A stretch of 32,152 nt of DNA from Prolixibacteraceae bacterium (GTDB taxonomy: Bacteria; Bacteroidota; Bacteroidia; Bacteroidales; Prolixibacteraceae). Location: assembly GCA_025355875.1 (NCBI GenBank), contig JANXYV010000199.1:1-32152 (forward strand). The letters run 5' to 3'. Positions 1 through 6,314 of this stretch are shown one piece after another (position 1 is the first letter of the stretch; each line of letters starts with the position of its first letter). Under the pieces are notes generated by a model that had not been told where the DNA came from, made no database searches, and saw nothing but the letters and a program-made list of their open reading frames with translations. The position numbers and the translations under genes were made by a program.

Positions 1-41
1 CTATACCACGAAACAAAAATGACTTTTTGTCACCATTAAAC

Positions 42-76
42 TAGTGAGCGGGTGACTTTGAGTCACCCGCTCACTA
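42..76. terminator. Long perfect hairpin at left edge
   Basis: A 15-bp perfect inverted repeat (43-57 with 61-75, extendable by the 42/76 T-A pair) closes on a 3-nt TTG loop. No T-run follows on the plus strand, so it is not a textbook intrinsic terminator; on the minus strand it is followed by AT-rich DNA. A smaller inverted repeat (TGAC-TTTTT-GTCA, about 20-32) sits just upstream. The likely role is to end transcription of a gene left of the window and insulate the gene starting at 164. The role is inferred; the pairing is seen directly. Confidence 0.5.
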
Positions 77-163
77 TAGCTCAGAATGCAAAAACTGATT
101 TTACTCTGCTTTTATCTGACGGAAAGGGATAATTTTGCAGCATAATTGATTCCAACAAAACAA

Positions 164-1630
164 ATGACCAGGCTTGAAAACTATTTTAATGCGTTCAGAA
201 AAGAAATTATTGGTATTGATCAGCATTTTCAATCGCCTTATGGTGAGAAAAAAATCATTTATGCCGATTGGATTGCCAGTGGCAGGCTTTATCAACCCAT
301 CGAAAAACAGATTACTGAAATTTTTGGGCCATTTGTGGGAAATACCCATTCCGAAACCAGCGAGACAGGTGCACTGATGACGCATGCTTATCACCAGGGA
401 CAGCAAATTATCAAGGCTCATGTGAATGCCGGACCCAACGACATTATTATTACTGCCGGTTCAGGAATGACCGCAGTCATCAATAAATTTCAGCGAATGC
501 TGGGTCTGAAATACTGCGGAAAGGTCAATCATACCGGTTGTCTTACCCAGCGAGAGCGTCCTGTGGTTTTTATCACTCATATGGAACACCATTCGAACCA
601 CACCAGCTGGTACGAAACCAATGCCGATGTGGTGATTGTCGATCCTGATGAAAACTTACAGGTTTCGCCGGAAAATCTCCGGAAGAAACTCGAAGAATAC
701 AAAGACCGGACATTTAAAATTGGTTCGTTTACCGCCTGTTCGAATGTTACCGGAATACGGACTCCATATAATGAAATGGCGCAAATCATGCACGAAAACG
801 GCGGTGTGGTTTTCATCGACTTTGCCGCTTCAGCTCCGTATGATGCTATTGACATGCATCCTGAAGATCAGATGCGAAAACTGGATGCCATCATGTTTTC
901 ACCCCACAAATTTCTAGGCGGACCAGGTTCTTCCGGAGTGTTGGTTTTCGACCAGTCAATGTACCACAATTCTGTTCCCGACCAACCTGGTGGCGGAACG
1001 GTGGACTGGACCAATCCATGGGGAGAATACAAATACGTCGACAATATTGAAATCCGTGAAGATGGCGGCACTCCCGGTTTTTTGCAAACCATCCGGACCG
1101 CGCTCTGCATCCGGCTGAAAGAACAGATGGGAATCGGGAATATCCATCAGCGAGAGAATGAATTACTGAAACTGGCATTCGAAGGACTTGACAGCATTCC
1201 TGAAGTTAAAATAATGGATAACGCACATCGCGACAGGTCGGGCATTATTTCGTTTTATGTAGCCAAAATTCATTACAATCTGTTGGTCAAATTATTGAAC
1301 GATTTGTATGGTATCCAGGTTCGCGGAGGTTGTGCCTGTGCCGGAACTTACGGCCATATTTTACTTGAAGTCAGCCACGAATTATCCGAAGAAATTACGC
1401 ACCGGATTGATCAGGGCGATTTGTCGCTGAAACCAGGCTGGGTCAGATGGTCACTGCATCCGACAACCACAAACAAAGAAATTGAACAGGTCATCGTTGC
1501 ACTGCGCGACATTGTCAAAAACCACGAAAAATACTCCGCAGATTACACCTACTTTCCAAAAGAAAATATTTTCCGGCATAGGAACGAAAACAAGTATTCG
1601 GAGATTGTAAAAGAATGGTTTGAAATGTAA
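164..1630 (+). CDS. Class V aminotransferase, cysteine desulfurase-like (PLP enzyme)
   Basis: Fold-type I PLP enzyme of the class V aminotransferase/SufS-NifS superfamily. The Schiff-base lysine is K249 in SPHKFLGGPGSSG, the typical desulfurase context, and a THMEHHSNHTSW segment supplies the PLP-stacking histidine region. Near the C terminus, RGGCACAGTYG (Cys390 and Cys392) lies where desulfurases carry the persulfide cysteine. At 488 residues it is about 80 longer than SufS, with extra sequence in the middle and at the end, so it belongs to a large uncharacterised subgroup rather than SufS itself. No Suf or Isc partners are adjacent, so sulfur transfer to Fe-S clusters is not implied. I chose the ATG at 164; an in-frame TTG at 146 would add six residues. 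A long spacer follows, so it appears to be transcribed alone. Confidence 0.85.
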   Translation: MTRLENYFNAFRKEIIGIDQHFQSPYGEKKIIYADWIASGRLYQPIEKQITEIFGPFVGNTHSETSETGALMTHAYHQGQQIIKAHVNAGPNDIIITAGSGMTAVINKFQRMLGLKYCGKVNHTGCLTQRERPVVFITHMEHHSNHTSWYETNADVVIVDPDENLQVSPENLRKKLEEYKDRTFKIGSFTACSNVTGIRTPYNEMAQIMHENGGVVFIDFAASAPYDAIDMHPEDQMRKLDAIMFSPHKFLGGPGSSGVLVFDQSMYHNSVPDQPGGGTVDWTNPWGEYKYVDNIEIREDGGTPGFLQTIRTALCIRLKEQMGIGNIHQRENELLKLAFEGLDSIPEVKIMDNAHRDRSGIISFYVAKIHYNLLVKLLNDLYGIQVRGGCACAGTYGHILLEVSHELSEEITHRIDQGDLSLKPGWVRWSLHPTTTNKEIEQVIVALRDIVKNHEKYSADYTYFPKENIFRHRNENKYSEIVKEWFEM

Positions 1631-1993
1631 TTCCATGTTCTAAATTTCAATTTCCACGCCAGGTAATCCTGGGATACTCCCCATTATTTTTCTCCAAAAA
1701 TCTAAATTAATCATCGACTTGAACAATTAAAAGAGTTGTTTGTCTTTTATTTTGATTCAGATCTGAATTCCTGATCTTGAGAGAAATAAATGATCAATTC
1801 AAAACTCATGACAGACAAGTCGGGCACCATTGCATCGTTTCTTCACCGTTCACCGAATGGTTTAGCCCAATCGTGTCTAAAATTCTCACAACAATCTTTC
1901 AAAGTATCTACCTATCGGACCAACAAAAAAAAAAATTGGGTCTACGAAAATGAGGAAGGAAATGACAAAGAAAAACTTTGACAAAAATAAATT
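1631..1993. other. Spacer without a convincing gene
   Basis: AT-rich stretch between the aminotransferase and the first leader motif. It holds a short hairpin (CCAGG-taat-CCTGG, 1659-1672) without a T-run, and a homopolymer A tract near 1925-1935. A 63-codon open frame (1790-1981) has low-complexity Lys/Asn/Ser composition and no recognisable motif. The promoter of the downstream small genes probably lies here, but I see no clean TAnnTTTG box. Confidence 0.4.
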
Positions 1994-2024
1994 CGGAGCA
2001 GCCTAAAACCGGACAGAGTAGGCA
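1994..2024 (+). promoter_or_regulatory. Repeated 5' leader motif, copy 1
   Basis: First of three near-identical leaders. The shared core is AGCC(T/G)AAAACC, four variable bases, then an invariant AGAGTAGGCA, preceded by CGG(A/G)G. Here 20 nt separate the motif end from the ATG at 2045. GCCT (2001-2004) can pair with AGGC (2020-2023), and the upstream CGG with the CCG in the loop, which would make a small pseudoknot. The repeat is seen directly; an RNA regulatory role is inferred. Confidence 0.6.
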
Positions 2025-2044
2025 GAATATCAAATACAATCAAA

Positions 2045-2314
2045 ATGGGAAAAACAGTTATTGCACGACACAAAGTTGGAAATATCGAGGCGTGGCTCAA
2101 AGGCCATCAGGACCGGGTTGAATTATTTGCTCCGGCAGTATCAAGTTTTAAAACTTTTCAGGACACGGATGACCCCAATTTGGTAGTTATGGTCATTGAA
2201 GTCACAGATCTGGAAAAGCTTGGAGCAATCATAAATGATCCGAAAAACAAGGATGTAAAAAATAAGCACACTGTAATAGAGCCAATTACTCTGTCAATGC
2301 CCGTGGATTTATAA
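2045..2314 (+). CDS. Small dimeric alpha/beta-barrel-like protein (ABM-like)
   Basis: 89-residue cytoplasmic protein without a signal peptide. It opens with VIARHKVGNIEAWLKGHQD and continues with a DDPNLVVMVIEVTDLEKLGAII segment; both match in layout each of the two modules of the protein at 2820-3479 (H-KV-D/N-x-x-AWLK and DDP-x-x-V-x-x-V-x-x-x-D). This pattern (strand, helix, two strands, helix) is that of the dimeric alpha/beta barrel or ferredoxin-like superfamily that includes antibiotic biosynthesis monooxygenase-like proteins. No catalytic residues can be assigned, so enzyme function is not claimed. It is preceded by leader motif copy 1 and seems related by duplication to the 2820 gene. 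Confidence 0.7.
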   Translation: MGKTVIARHKVGNIEAWLKGHQDRVELFAPAVSSFKTFQDTDDPNLVVMVIEVTDLEKLGAIINDPKNKDVKNKHTVIEPITLSMPVDL

Positions 2315-2434
2315 AACAACATTTTAATTTCCTGGCAGATTCTCCTGAATTGAATTCTTTGTAAAAGATGTGGTTGAAATGGATAATTGAAAATATGGAG
2401 ACGCTAAATGGAATTTGACGGAGGTAAAATAAAA

Positions 2435-2465
2435 CGGGGAAGCCGAAAACCTGTAAGAGTAGGCA
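2435..2465 (+). promoter_or_regulatory. Repeated 5' leader motif, copy 2
   Basis: Second copy of the leader: AGCCGAAAACC, TGTA, AGAGTAGGCA, preceded by CGGGG. As in copy 1, exactly 20 nt separate its end from an ATG, here at 2486. That spacing decides the start of the downstream gene: an upstream in-frame ATG at 2408 would translate straight through the motif. Apart from the core, the flanking DNA is not conserved. Confidence 0.6.
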
Positions 2466-2485
2466 AAATATTAAAATTCAATAGT

Positions 2486-2758
2486 ATGCCAAAGTATGTC
2501 ATCGAAAGGGAAATTCCGGGAGCCGGAAAATTGACCGCTGAGCAACTGAAAGCAATTTCACAAACTTCCTGTGGAGTATTGTCTAACATGGGACCTCAAA
2601 TTCAGTGGGTACAAAGTTATGTTACAACCGATAAAATCTACTGTGTTTACAATGCACCCAACGAAGAAATGGTACGTGAACACGCCAGGCAAGGTGGGTT
2701 TCCGGCAAACTCAGTCAGCCGGGTTTCGACCATCATTGACCCGACTACAGCAGAATAA
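2486..2758 (+). CDS. DUF4242 family small protein (SCO4226-like fold)
   Basis: 90-residue protein beginning MPKYVIEREIPGAGKLT, the typical DUF4242 opening, and containing LTAEQLKAISQTSC, a WVQSYVTTDKIYCVYNAPNEE segment and an EHARQGGFPANSVSRV end. Family members are ferredoxin-like; a Streptomyces relative (SCO4226) is reported as a nickel-binding protein, but metal binding here is only a possibility. The start at 2486 is preferred over 2408 because leader copy 2 would otherwise be coding and because family members begin at M(P)KYVIER. It sits between two ABM-like genes with the same leader, which suggests shared control. No signal peptide is present. Confidence 0.8.
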   Translation: MPKYVIEREIPGAGKLTAEQLKAISQTSCGVLSNMGPQIQWVQSYVTTDKIYCVYNAPNEEMVREHARQGGFPANSVSRVSTIIDPTTAE

Positions 2759-2771
2759 GAAAAATAACACG

Positions 2772-2803
2772 CGGAGACAGCCGAAAACCGATTAGAGTAG
2801 GCA
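2772..2803 (+). promoter_or_regulatory. Repeated 5' leader motif, copy 3
   Basis: Third copy: AGCCGAAAACC, GATT, AGAGTAGGCA, preceded by CGGAG with one extra base before the core. It ends 16 nt before the ATG at 2820. The motif starts 13 nt after the stop codon of the DUF4242 gene, so it would lie in an intercistronic position if the cluster is one transcript. That favours a post-transcriptional role over a promoter role. Confidence 0.6.
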
Positions 2804-2819
2804 ACAAAAAATAACAACA

Positions 2820-3479
2820 ATGAAAAACAAGAATTTTTTCTCAGTCGTGGCAATCACAATTGTCTTATTTTCAATGACTGGCATAAGTCATGCCCAAATG
2901 CCTGCAGCACCTTTTAATGTGATGGAAATTTCACATACAGTAAAAGATTATGCTACATGGAAAAAGGCATTTGATGCCGATGCAGCCAACCGTAAAGCAG
3001 GTGGATTGGAATTTATAGCTTTGGGAAGAAGCATTGAAGATCCAAATAATGTAACTGTAGTATTACAAGCTACCGATTTAGGGAAGGCAAAAGCATTTGC
3101 TGCTTCTCCAAAATTAAAAGAAGTAATGGAAAAAAATGGCGTGACTTCAAAACCGGCTATCAGCTATTTTAAGGTAATCCGGATGAATCCTGATTCAAAG
3201 GAAAAAAACTGGGTAGTAGTAACCCACAAAGTGAAGGATTATGATGCCTGGCTAAAGGTATTTGATAAGGAAGGTACTGCAGGTAGAGCCGCTCAGGGCC
3301 TGATTGATGTGGTATTGTCACGCGGTATTGACGACCCAAGCATGGTTCATATCGTTTTTGATATCAAAGACATGGCAAAAGCAAAAGCATCAATTTATTC
3401 GGAAGAAAAGAAAAAGCTGATGATGAATGCCGGAGTAGTTGGACTGCCAAAATTTGAATTTTTCACTCAGGGGGAGTAA
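2820..3479 (+). CDS. Secreted two-module ABM-like/dimeric alpha-beta barrel protein
   Basis: 219-residue exported protein. Residues 1-25 form a signal peptide (MKNKN basic start, hydrophobic core, SHA|Q cleavage site). The mature part has two homologous modules of about 90 residues: one from roughly 30 (MEISHTVKDYATWKKAFD) to 120, the second from roughly 130 (VVTHKVKDYDAWLKVFD) to 219. Each contains an internal (E/D)DP motif (SIEDPNNVTVV, GIDDPSMVHIV) and an AKA-rich helix. The module matches the single-module protein at 2045. In this superfamily such modules normally dimerise, so a tandem fusion could form the barrel intramolecularly. The catalytic role is unknown; the location is probably periplasmic. 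It is preceded by leader copy 3. Confidence 0.75.
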   Translation: MKNKNFFSVVAITIVLFSMTGISHAQMPAAPFNVMEISHTVKDYATWKKAFDADAANRKAGGLEFIALGRSIEDPNNVTVVLQATDLGKAKAFAASPKLKEVMEKNGVTSKPAISYFKVIRMNPDSKEKNWVVVTHKVKDYDAWLKVFDKEGTAGRAAQGLIDVVLSRGIDDPSMVHIVFDIKDMAKAKASIYSEEKKKLMMNAGVVGLPKFEFFTQGE

Positions 3480-3570
3480 GCAATAGCAAAAAGTAGATGA
3501 GTTTACTTTTGACAAAAAACACAAGGCTCCCTCGTTGAGCAGTGTACAAATAAAATTAAAATTTATGATT

Positions 3571-4095
3571 ATGAAAAACATGAATAAATCAGGAATTATT
3601 GCAATATCTATTGCTCTGTTCTTATCAGTTCTGGGATTTACATTAACCAGTGGCAATAAAGCAACAAGTGCAACCCCTGCCACAGAGCAGCAAATGCAGG
3701 CAAAACCGGAATTGGTTAAACTGAAAGCTGAGATTCAGGCCTTGGAAAGCAGCTGGGCCGCTGCCGATAATGCCAGAAATGCAAATGCAGTGGCAGCTTT
3801 TTATGCCGATGATGCGGTGAGCCTCGCCAACAATAAACCAATGTTGATGGGGAAAGCTGCCATCCAAAAGGATGTTGCAGAAAGTATTTCGAAAAGAGTC
3901 AAAGGTTCCACAGTTTCCTATGACATTATGGATGTATTTGGCAACGAAAATACTGTCACTGAGGTTGGTAAAGAAACTGTAAAAGACTCTGCTGGCAAGG
4001 TAATTTCTACAGGAAAGTACATGGCCATTTGGGAAAAACGCAACGGAAAATTCATTTGCATCCGGGATATTTACAACAATGACGTGAAAGAATAG
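3571..4095 (+). CDS. Exported SnoaL/DUF4440-like (NTF2 fold) protein
   Basis: About 174 residues with an N-terminal hydrophobic segment (GIIAISIALFLSVLGFTLT) that may act as a signal peptide or anchor; there is no lipobox cysteine. From about residue 45 the sequence fits the SnoaL-like/DUF4440 NTF2 fold: a helix (LKAEIQALESSWAAADNARN), then AVAAFYADDAVSLANNKPMLMGKAAI, and C-terminal strands ending in GKYMAIWEKRNGKFICIRDIYN. Members range from ketosteroid isomerase-like enzymes to ligand-binding proteins of unknown role. Possible starts are the ATGs at 3565 and 3571; an upstream TTG (3535) is unlikely because it would put extra residues before the hydrophobic segment. This gene lacks the repeated leader motif seen before the previous three. 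Confidence 0.75.
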   Translation: MKNMNKSGIIAISIALFLSVLGFTLTSGNKATSATPATEQQMQAKPELVKLKAEIQALESSWAAADNARNANAVAAFYADDAVSLANNKPMLMGKAAIQKDVAESISKRVKGSTVSYDIMDVFGNENTVTEVGKETVKDSAGKVISTGKYMAIWEKRNGKFICIRDIYNNDVKE

Positions 4096-4175
4096 CAGAT
4101 AACTTGAGTTTGATATTGCCGGAAGCGAATCCCGAAGAATCAACACTCTTTTCACTACAAAAAAAGGACATTCCT

Positions 4176-5189
4176 ATGAAACTACTTCTCGTCCTATTGC
4201 TTCCTTTTTCTTTTTTCTCCCACGCAGCGATTGGCACGAATTCCGGTTCTGCCAAAGCGCTGGCTTTTGTGAATTCCCTGACTGAAGAAGAAAAGAAAAC
4301 TGCTGTCTTCCCGTTTGACGAAATGAATCGTTACGAATGGCACTATCTTCCGGCTGCAATGGTTGCCCGCACCGGTGTTGCCGTTAAAAACCTGGATTTG
4401 GACCAAAAACAGATTCTCGATACTTTATTGCGTGCTTATTTAAGTGAAGAAGGCTACCAAAAAAGCAAGGCAATAATGGGTTATGAATACTTGTTAAAAG
4501 AAATGCAACCCGATAATCCAAACCGGATTCCCGAGAATTATTTTGTTTCTGTTTACGGTTCTCCGGGCCAGGACAGTATCTGGGGCTGGAAGTTCAGTGG
4601 GCACCACCTTGCACTAAATTTTACCATTGTCAACAATCAGCTGGCTTTTGCACCATTCTTTTTCGGGGTTTATCCTGCTGAGGTGAAAGATGGACTGAAG
4701 AAAGGCCAGCAATTATTGCAAGATGAAGAAGACTTTGGATTTCAATTGGTTAATTCCTTAACTGAAGAACAAAAACATTCAGCTATTTTTCAGCTAAAAG
4801 CCTTTGATGACATCGTGACTACCAATGCCATGCAAGTTGGGCCTTTAAAACCGGTTGGTATATATGGCAGCGAACTGACTCATGCCCAGAAAACTGCGTT
4901 GAACAAATTGATTGTGGCATATTTGTTTTCCATGCCCAAACCCATAGCAAAAGTCAGGATGGGAAAAATTAATGCCGAGGATATGAATTCAGTTTGTTTT
5001 GGCTGGGGAGGCGGAACCAAACCAGGCATTCCGCATTACTACCGCATTCAGGGGAAATCATTTTTGATTGAATTCGATAACACTCAAAACAACGCCAACC
5101 ATATTCATTCCGTTTGGCGCGACTTTAACGGCGATTTTGGTGAAGACCTCCTGCAGGAACATTATTTACAATCCCACCATCATCATTAA
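4176..5189 (+). CDS. DUF3500 family exported protein
   Basis: 337-residue exported protein, signal peptide 1 to about 17 (MKLLLVLLLPFSFFSHA|A). It matches the DUF3500 layout: a VNSLTEEEKKTAVFPFDE helix, a WGWKFSGHHLALNFTI segment, and FAPFFFGVYPAEVKDG. A second VNSLTEEQKHSAIFQLKAF unit near residue 190 repeats the first, so the protein has two similar halves. It ends in SHHHH, a natural histidine cluster, and the His pair in SGHHLALNF is a family hallmark; both could bind metal, though this is inference. The family function is unknown. The ATG at 4176 is preceded by AAGGA at 6-10 nt spacing and begins exactly at the signal peptide, which rules out the upstream TTG at 4104. A strong terminator follows. 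Confidence 0.85.
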   Translation: MKLLLVLLLPFSFFSHAAIGTNSGSAKALAFVNSLTEEEKKTAVFPFDEMNRYEWHYLPAAMVARTGVAVKNLDLDQKQILDTLLRAYLSEEGYQKSKAIMGYEYLLKEMQPDNPNRIPENYFVSVYGSPGQDSIWGWKFSGHHLALNFTIVNNQLAFAPFFFGVYPAEVKDGLKKGQQLLQDEEDFGFQLVNSLTEEQKHSAIFQLKAFDDIVTTNAMQVGPLKPVGIYGSELTHAQKTALNKLIVAYLFSMPKPIAKVRMGKINAEDMNSVCFGWGGGTKPGIPHYYRIQGKSFLIEFDNTQNNANHIHSVWRDFNGDFGEDLLQEHYLQSHHHH

Positions 5190-5216
5190 ATTATTTCTCC
5201 TGAAATTGAACCAGAT

Positions 5217-5252
5217 AACCGGAATTGAACTGAAAAATTCCGGTTTTTTTTT
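5217..5252 (+). terminator. Rho-independent terminator after DUF3500 gene
   Basis: A 10-bp stem (5217-5226 AACCGGAATT with 5236-5245 AATTCCGGTT), a 9-nt loop, and a run of T to 5252. It ends the plus-strand small-gene cluster. The A-rich left arm offers little for the opposite strand. Confidence 0.85.
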
Positions 5253-5258
5253 CGTTCC

Positions 5259-5362
5259 TTCCTGAAATGTAAACGGTCGGGTTTGCCCTTTTAACACCAG
5301 CTGTGCCACCTGGCTTTCACTGATTTTTTTACCCTGAAGTTCAAACGGGATGCGCAGTTTGC
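5259..5362 (-). pseudogene. Decayed duplicate of the topB 3' end
   Basis: Read on the minus strand, this encodes KLRIPFELQGKK(I/S)ESQVAQ..., the same segment as the last zinc-ribbon unit of TopB. It aligns with 6377-6493 in the same orientation: 88 of 93 bases are identical over 5270-5362, and the remaining 10 nt match after a 13-nt deletion (6387-6399 has no counterpart). The deletion is not a multiple of three, so the frame is lost. Four of the five mismatches change LT to IS, conservative substitutions that suggest this copy was once coding. It begins 4 nt beyond the stop codon of the ST7-like gene and has no start of its own. Confidence 0.75.
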
Positions 5363-5366
5363 TTTT

Positions 5367-6302
5367 CTATTTGCCTTTTGAACCTCGACTTTCAACAAAA
5401 CTAAATAGCCAATCCACCGTGTTTTCAACATTCAACCACAATCTGAAATTGTCCATTAAATAGAAAGTAGCTTCATTTTCATCACCAGGACTGTAATGAT
5501 TTCCGGGGTTTTTTGTAATTTCTTTTCGTTGAGTTAGAAATTCAATGACGTGTGAATTTTCGCGATTGGCAAGTAAGAGCGCCCGGTTCGCTTTTACTGT
5601 CGCACCTTCGGTTGCGAATAAATACAAGGCATAATTGAATAGCCAGAAAGTGGATTTTTCATCCTTGTATTTTTTGTATAACACAGAAAATTCCTGGTAT
5701 TTTCCAGTTAAAATCAAGAGTGTTGTAAGCAAGTATCTGATGCCCTGGTTATCGGTTGGATTCAATTCGAGCATTTCGTTAAACTCAGCAATTGCTTCTT
5801 CTTTCCAGTCCAACGCATCCAAACAATGAGCAAAACCCTGTCTGGCGGTCATATATGGCCTGGTTTCCATCATCATCCAGAAATGACCTTTATTGTCCTT
5901 AAAAAATTGTTCCCCAAGTTGTTTTCTTCCATATCCAACAGCTTTCTGGTAAAACTTTAATGCAGCTTCCGCAGTGTCAGCTTGCTCAGCCAGATAATTT
6001 AATGCACGAACATTTTCAGGATGGAGTTTTAATGCCTCTTTTGCCAGTTTCTTGCCTTTTTCAGGAGGGCAATCATAGGCTTCATACATCAGGTCATCAG
6101 CTTTTTCGGCATTTGTTTGGCTCGATCGAAGTATTGGAACCGCTTGGTCAATCCTTTTCCCATTCACATTCGCATGCAGAAATTCATTAACTTCTTCAAT
6201 GCTCCCGAAATTCTGACTTTGAATAAATTCCAATAGTCTTTCAGTACTCATCTGCATTTTTCCAAGACTCATTGGCTTGACGGGTTCTTTTCTTTTTACC
6301 AT
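5367..6302 (-). CDS. ST7-like TPR family protein
   Basis: 311-residue soluble protein. The centre, GHFWMMMETRPYMTARQGFA followed by CLDALDWKEEAIAEFNEMLELNPTDNQGIRYLL, is the characteristic signature of bacterial members of the ST7 (suppressor of tumorigenicity 7) family, which have TPR-like helical repeats. An upstream pair of TPR-like units lies at about 75-120 (AKEALKLHPENVRALNYLAE, AEAALKFYQKAVG). No catalytic motif, signal peptide or membrane helix is visible; a protein-binding scaffold role is inferred. It lies 12 nt downstream of topB, same strand, and between two copies of the topB 3' end, so it looks inserted there. The C terminus (SFVESRGSKGK) is short and basic. Confidence 0.75.
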   Translation of the reverse strand: MVKRKEPVKPMSLGKMQMSTERLLEFIQSQNFGSIEEVNEFLHANVNGKRIDQAVPILRSSQTNAEKADDLMYEAYDCPPEKGKKLAKEALKLHPENVRALNYLAEQADTAEAALKFYQKAVGYGRKQLGEQFFKDNKGHFWMMMETRPYMTARQGFAHCLDALDWKEEAIAEFNEMLELNPTDNQGIRYLLTTLLILTGKYQEFSVLYKKYKDEKSTFWLFNYALYLFATEGATVKANRALLLANRENSHVIEFLTQRKEITKNPGNHYSPGDENEATFYLMDNFRLWLNVENTVDWLFSFVESRGSKGK

Positions 6303-6314
6303 TTATCTAATGTT

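Noticed and set aside
1790-1981. 63-codon ORF upstream of leader copy 1
   Set aside because: Low-complexity composition, a poly-A derived Lys run, no motif and no similarity to anything I recognise; it is probably chance.
2408-2485. N-terminal extension of the DUF4242 protein
   Set aside because: It would translate the conserved leader element, and the other two copies contain a stop or a different frame in the same register, so the element is not coding.
1994-2803. Integron attC sites as an explanation of the repeated element
   Set aside because: The RYYYAAC/GTTRRRY core pair is missing, the element precedes genes at fixed start distance, and no integrase is present.
3486-3512. Terminator after the two-module ABM-like gene
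   Set aside because: A 7-bp A/T stem with one G-C pair and no T-run after it; too weak to call.
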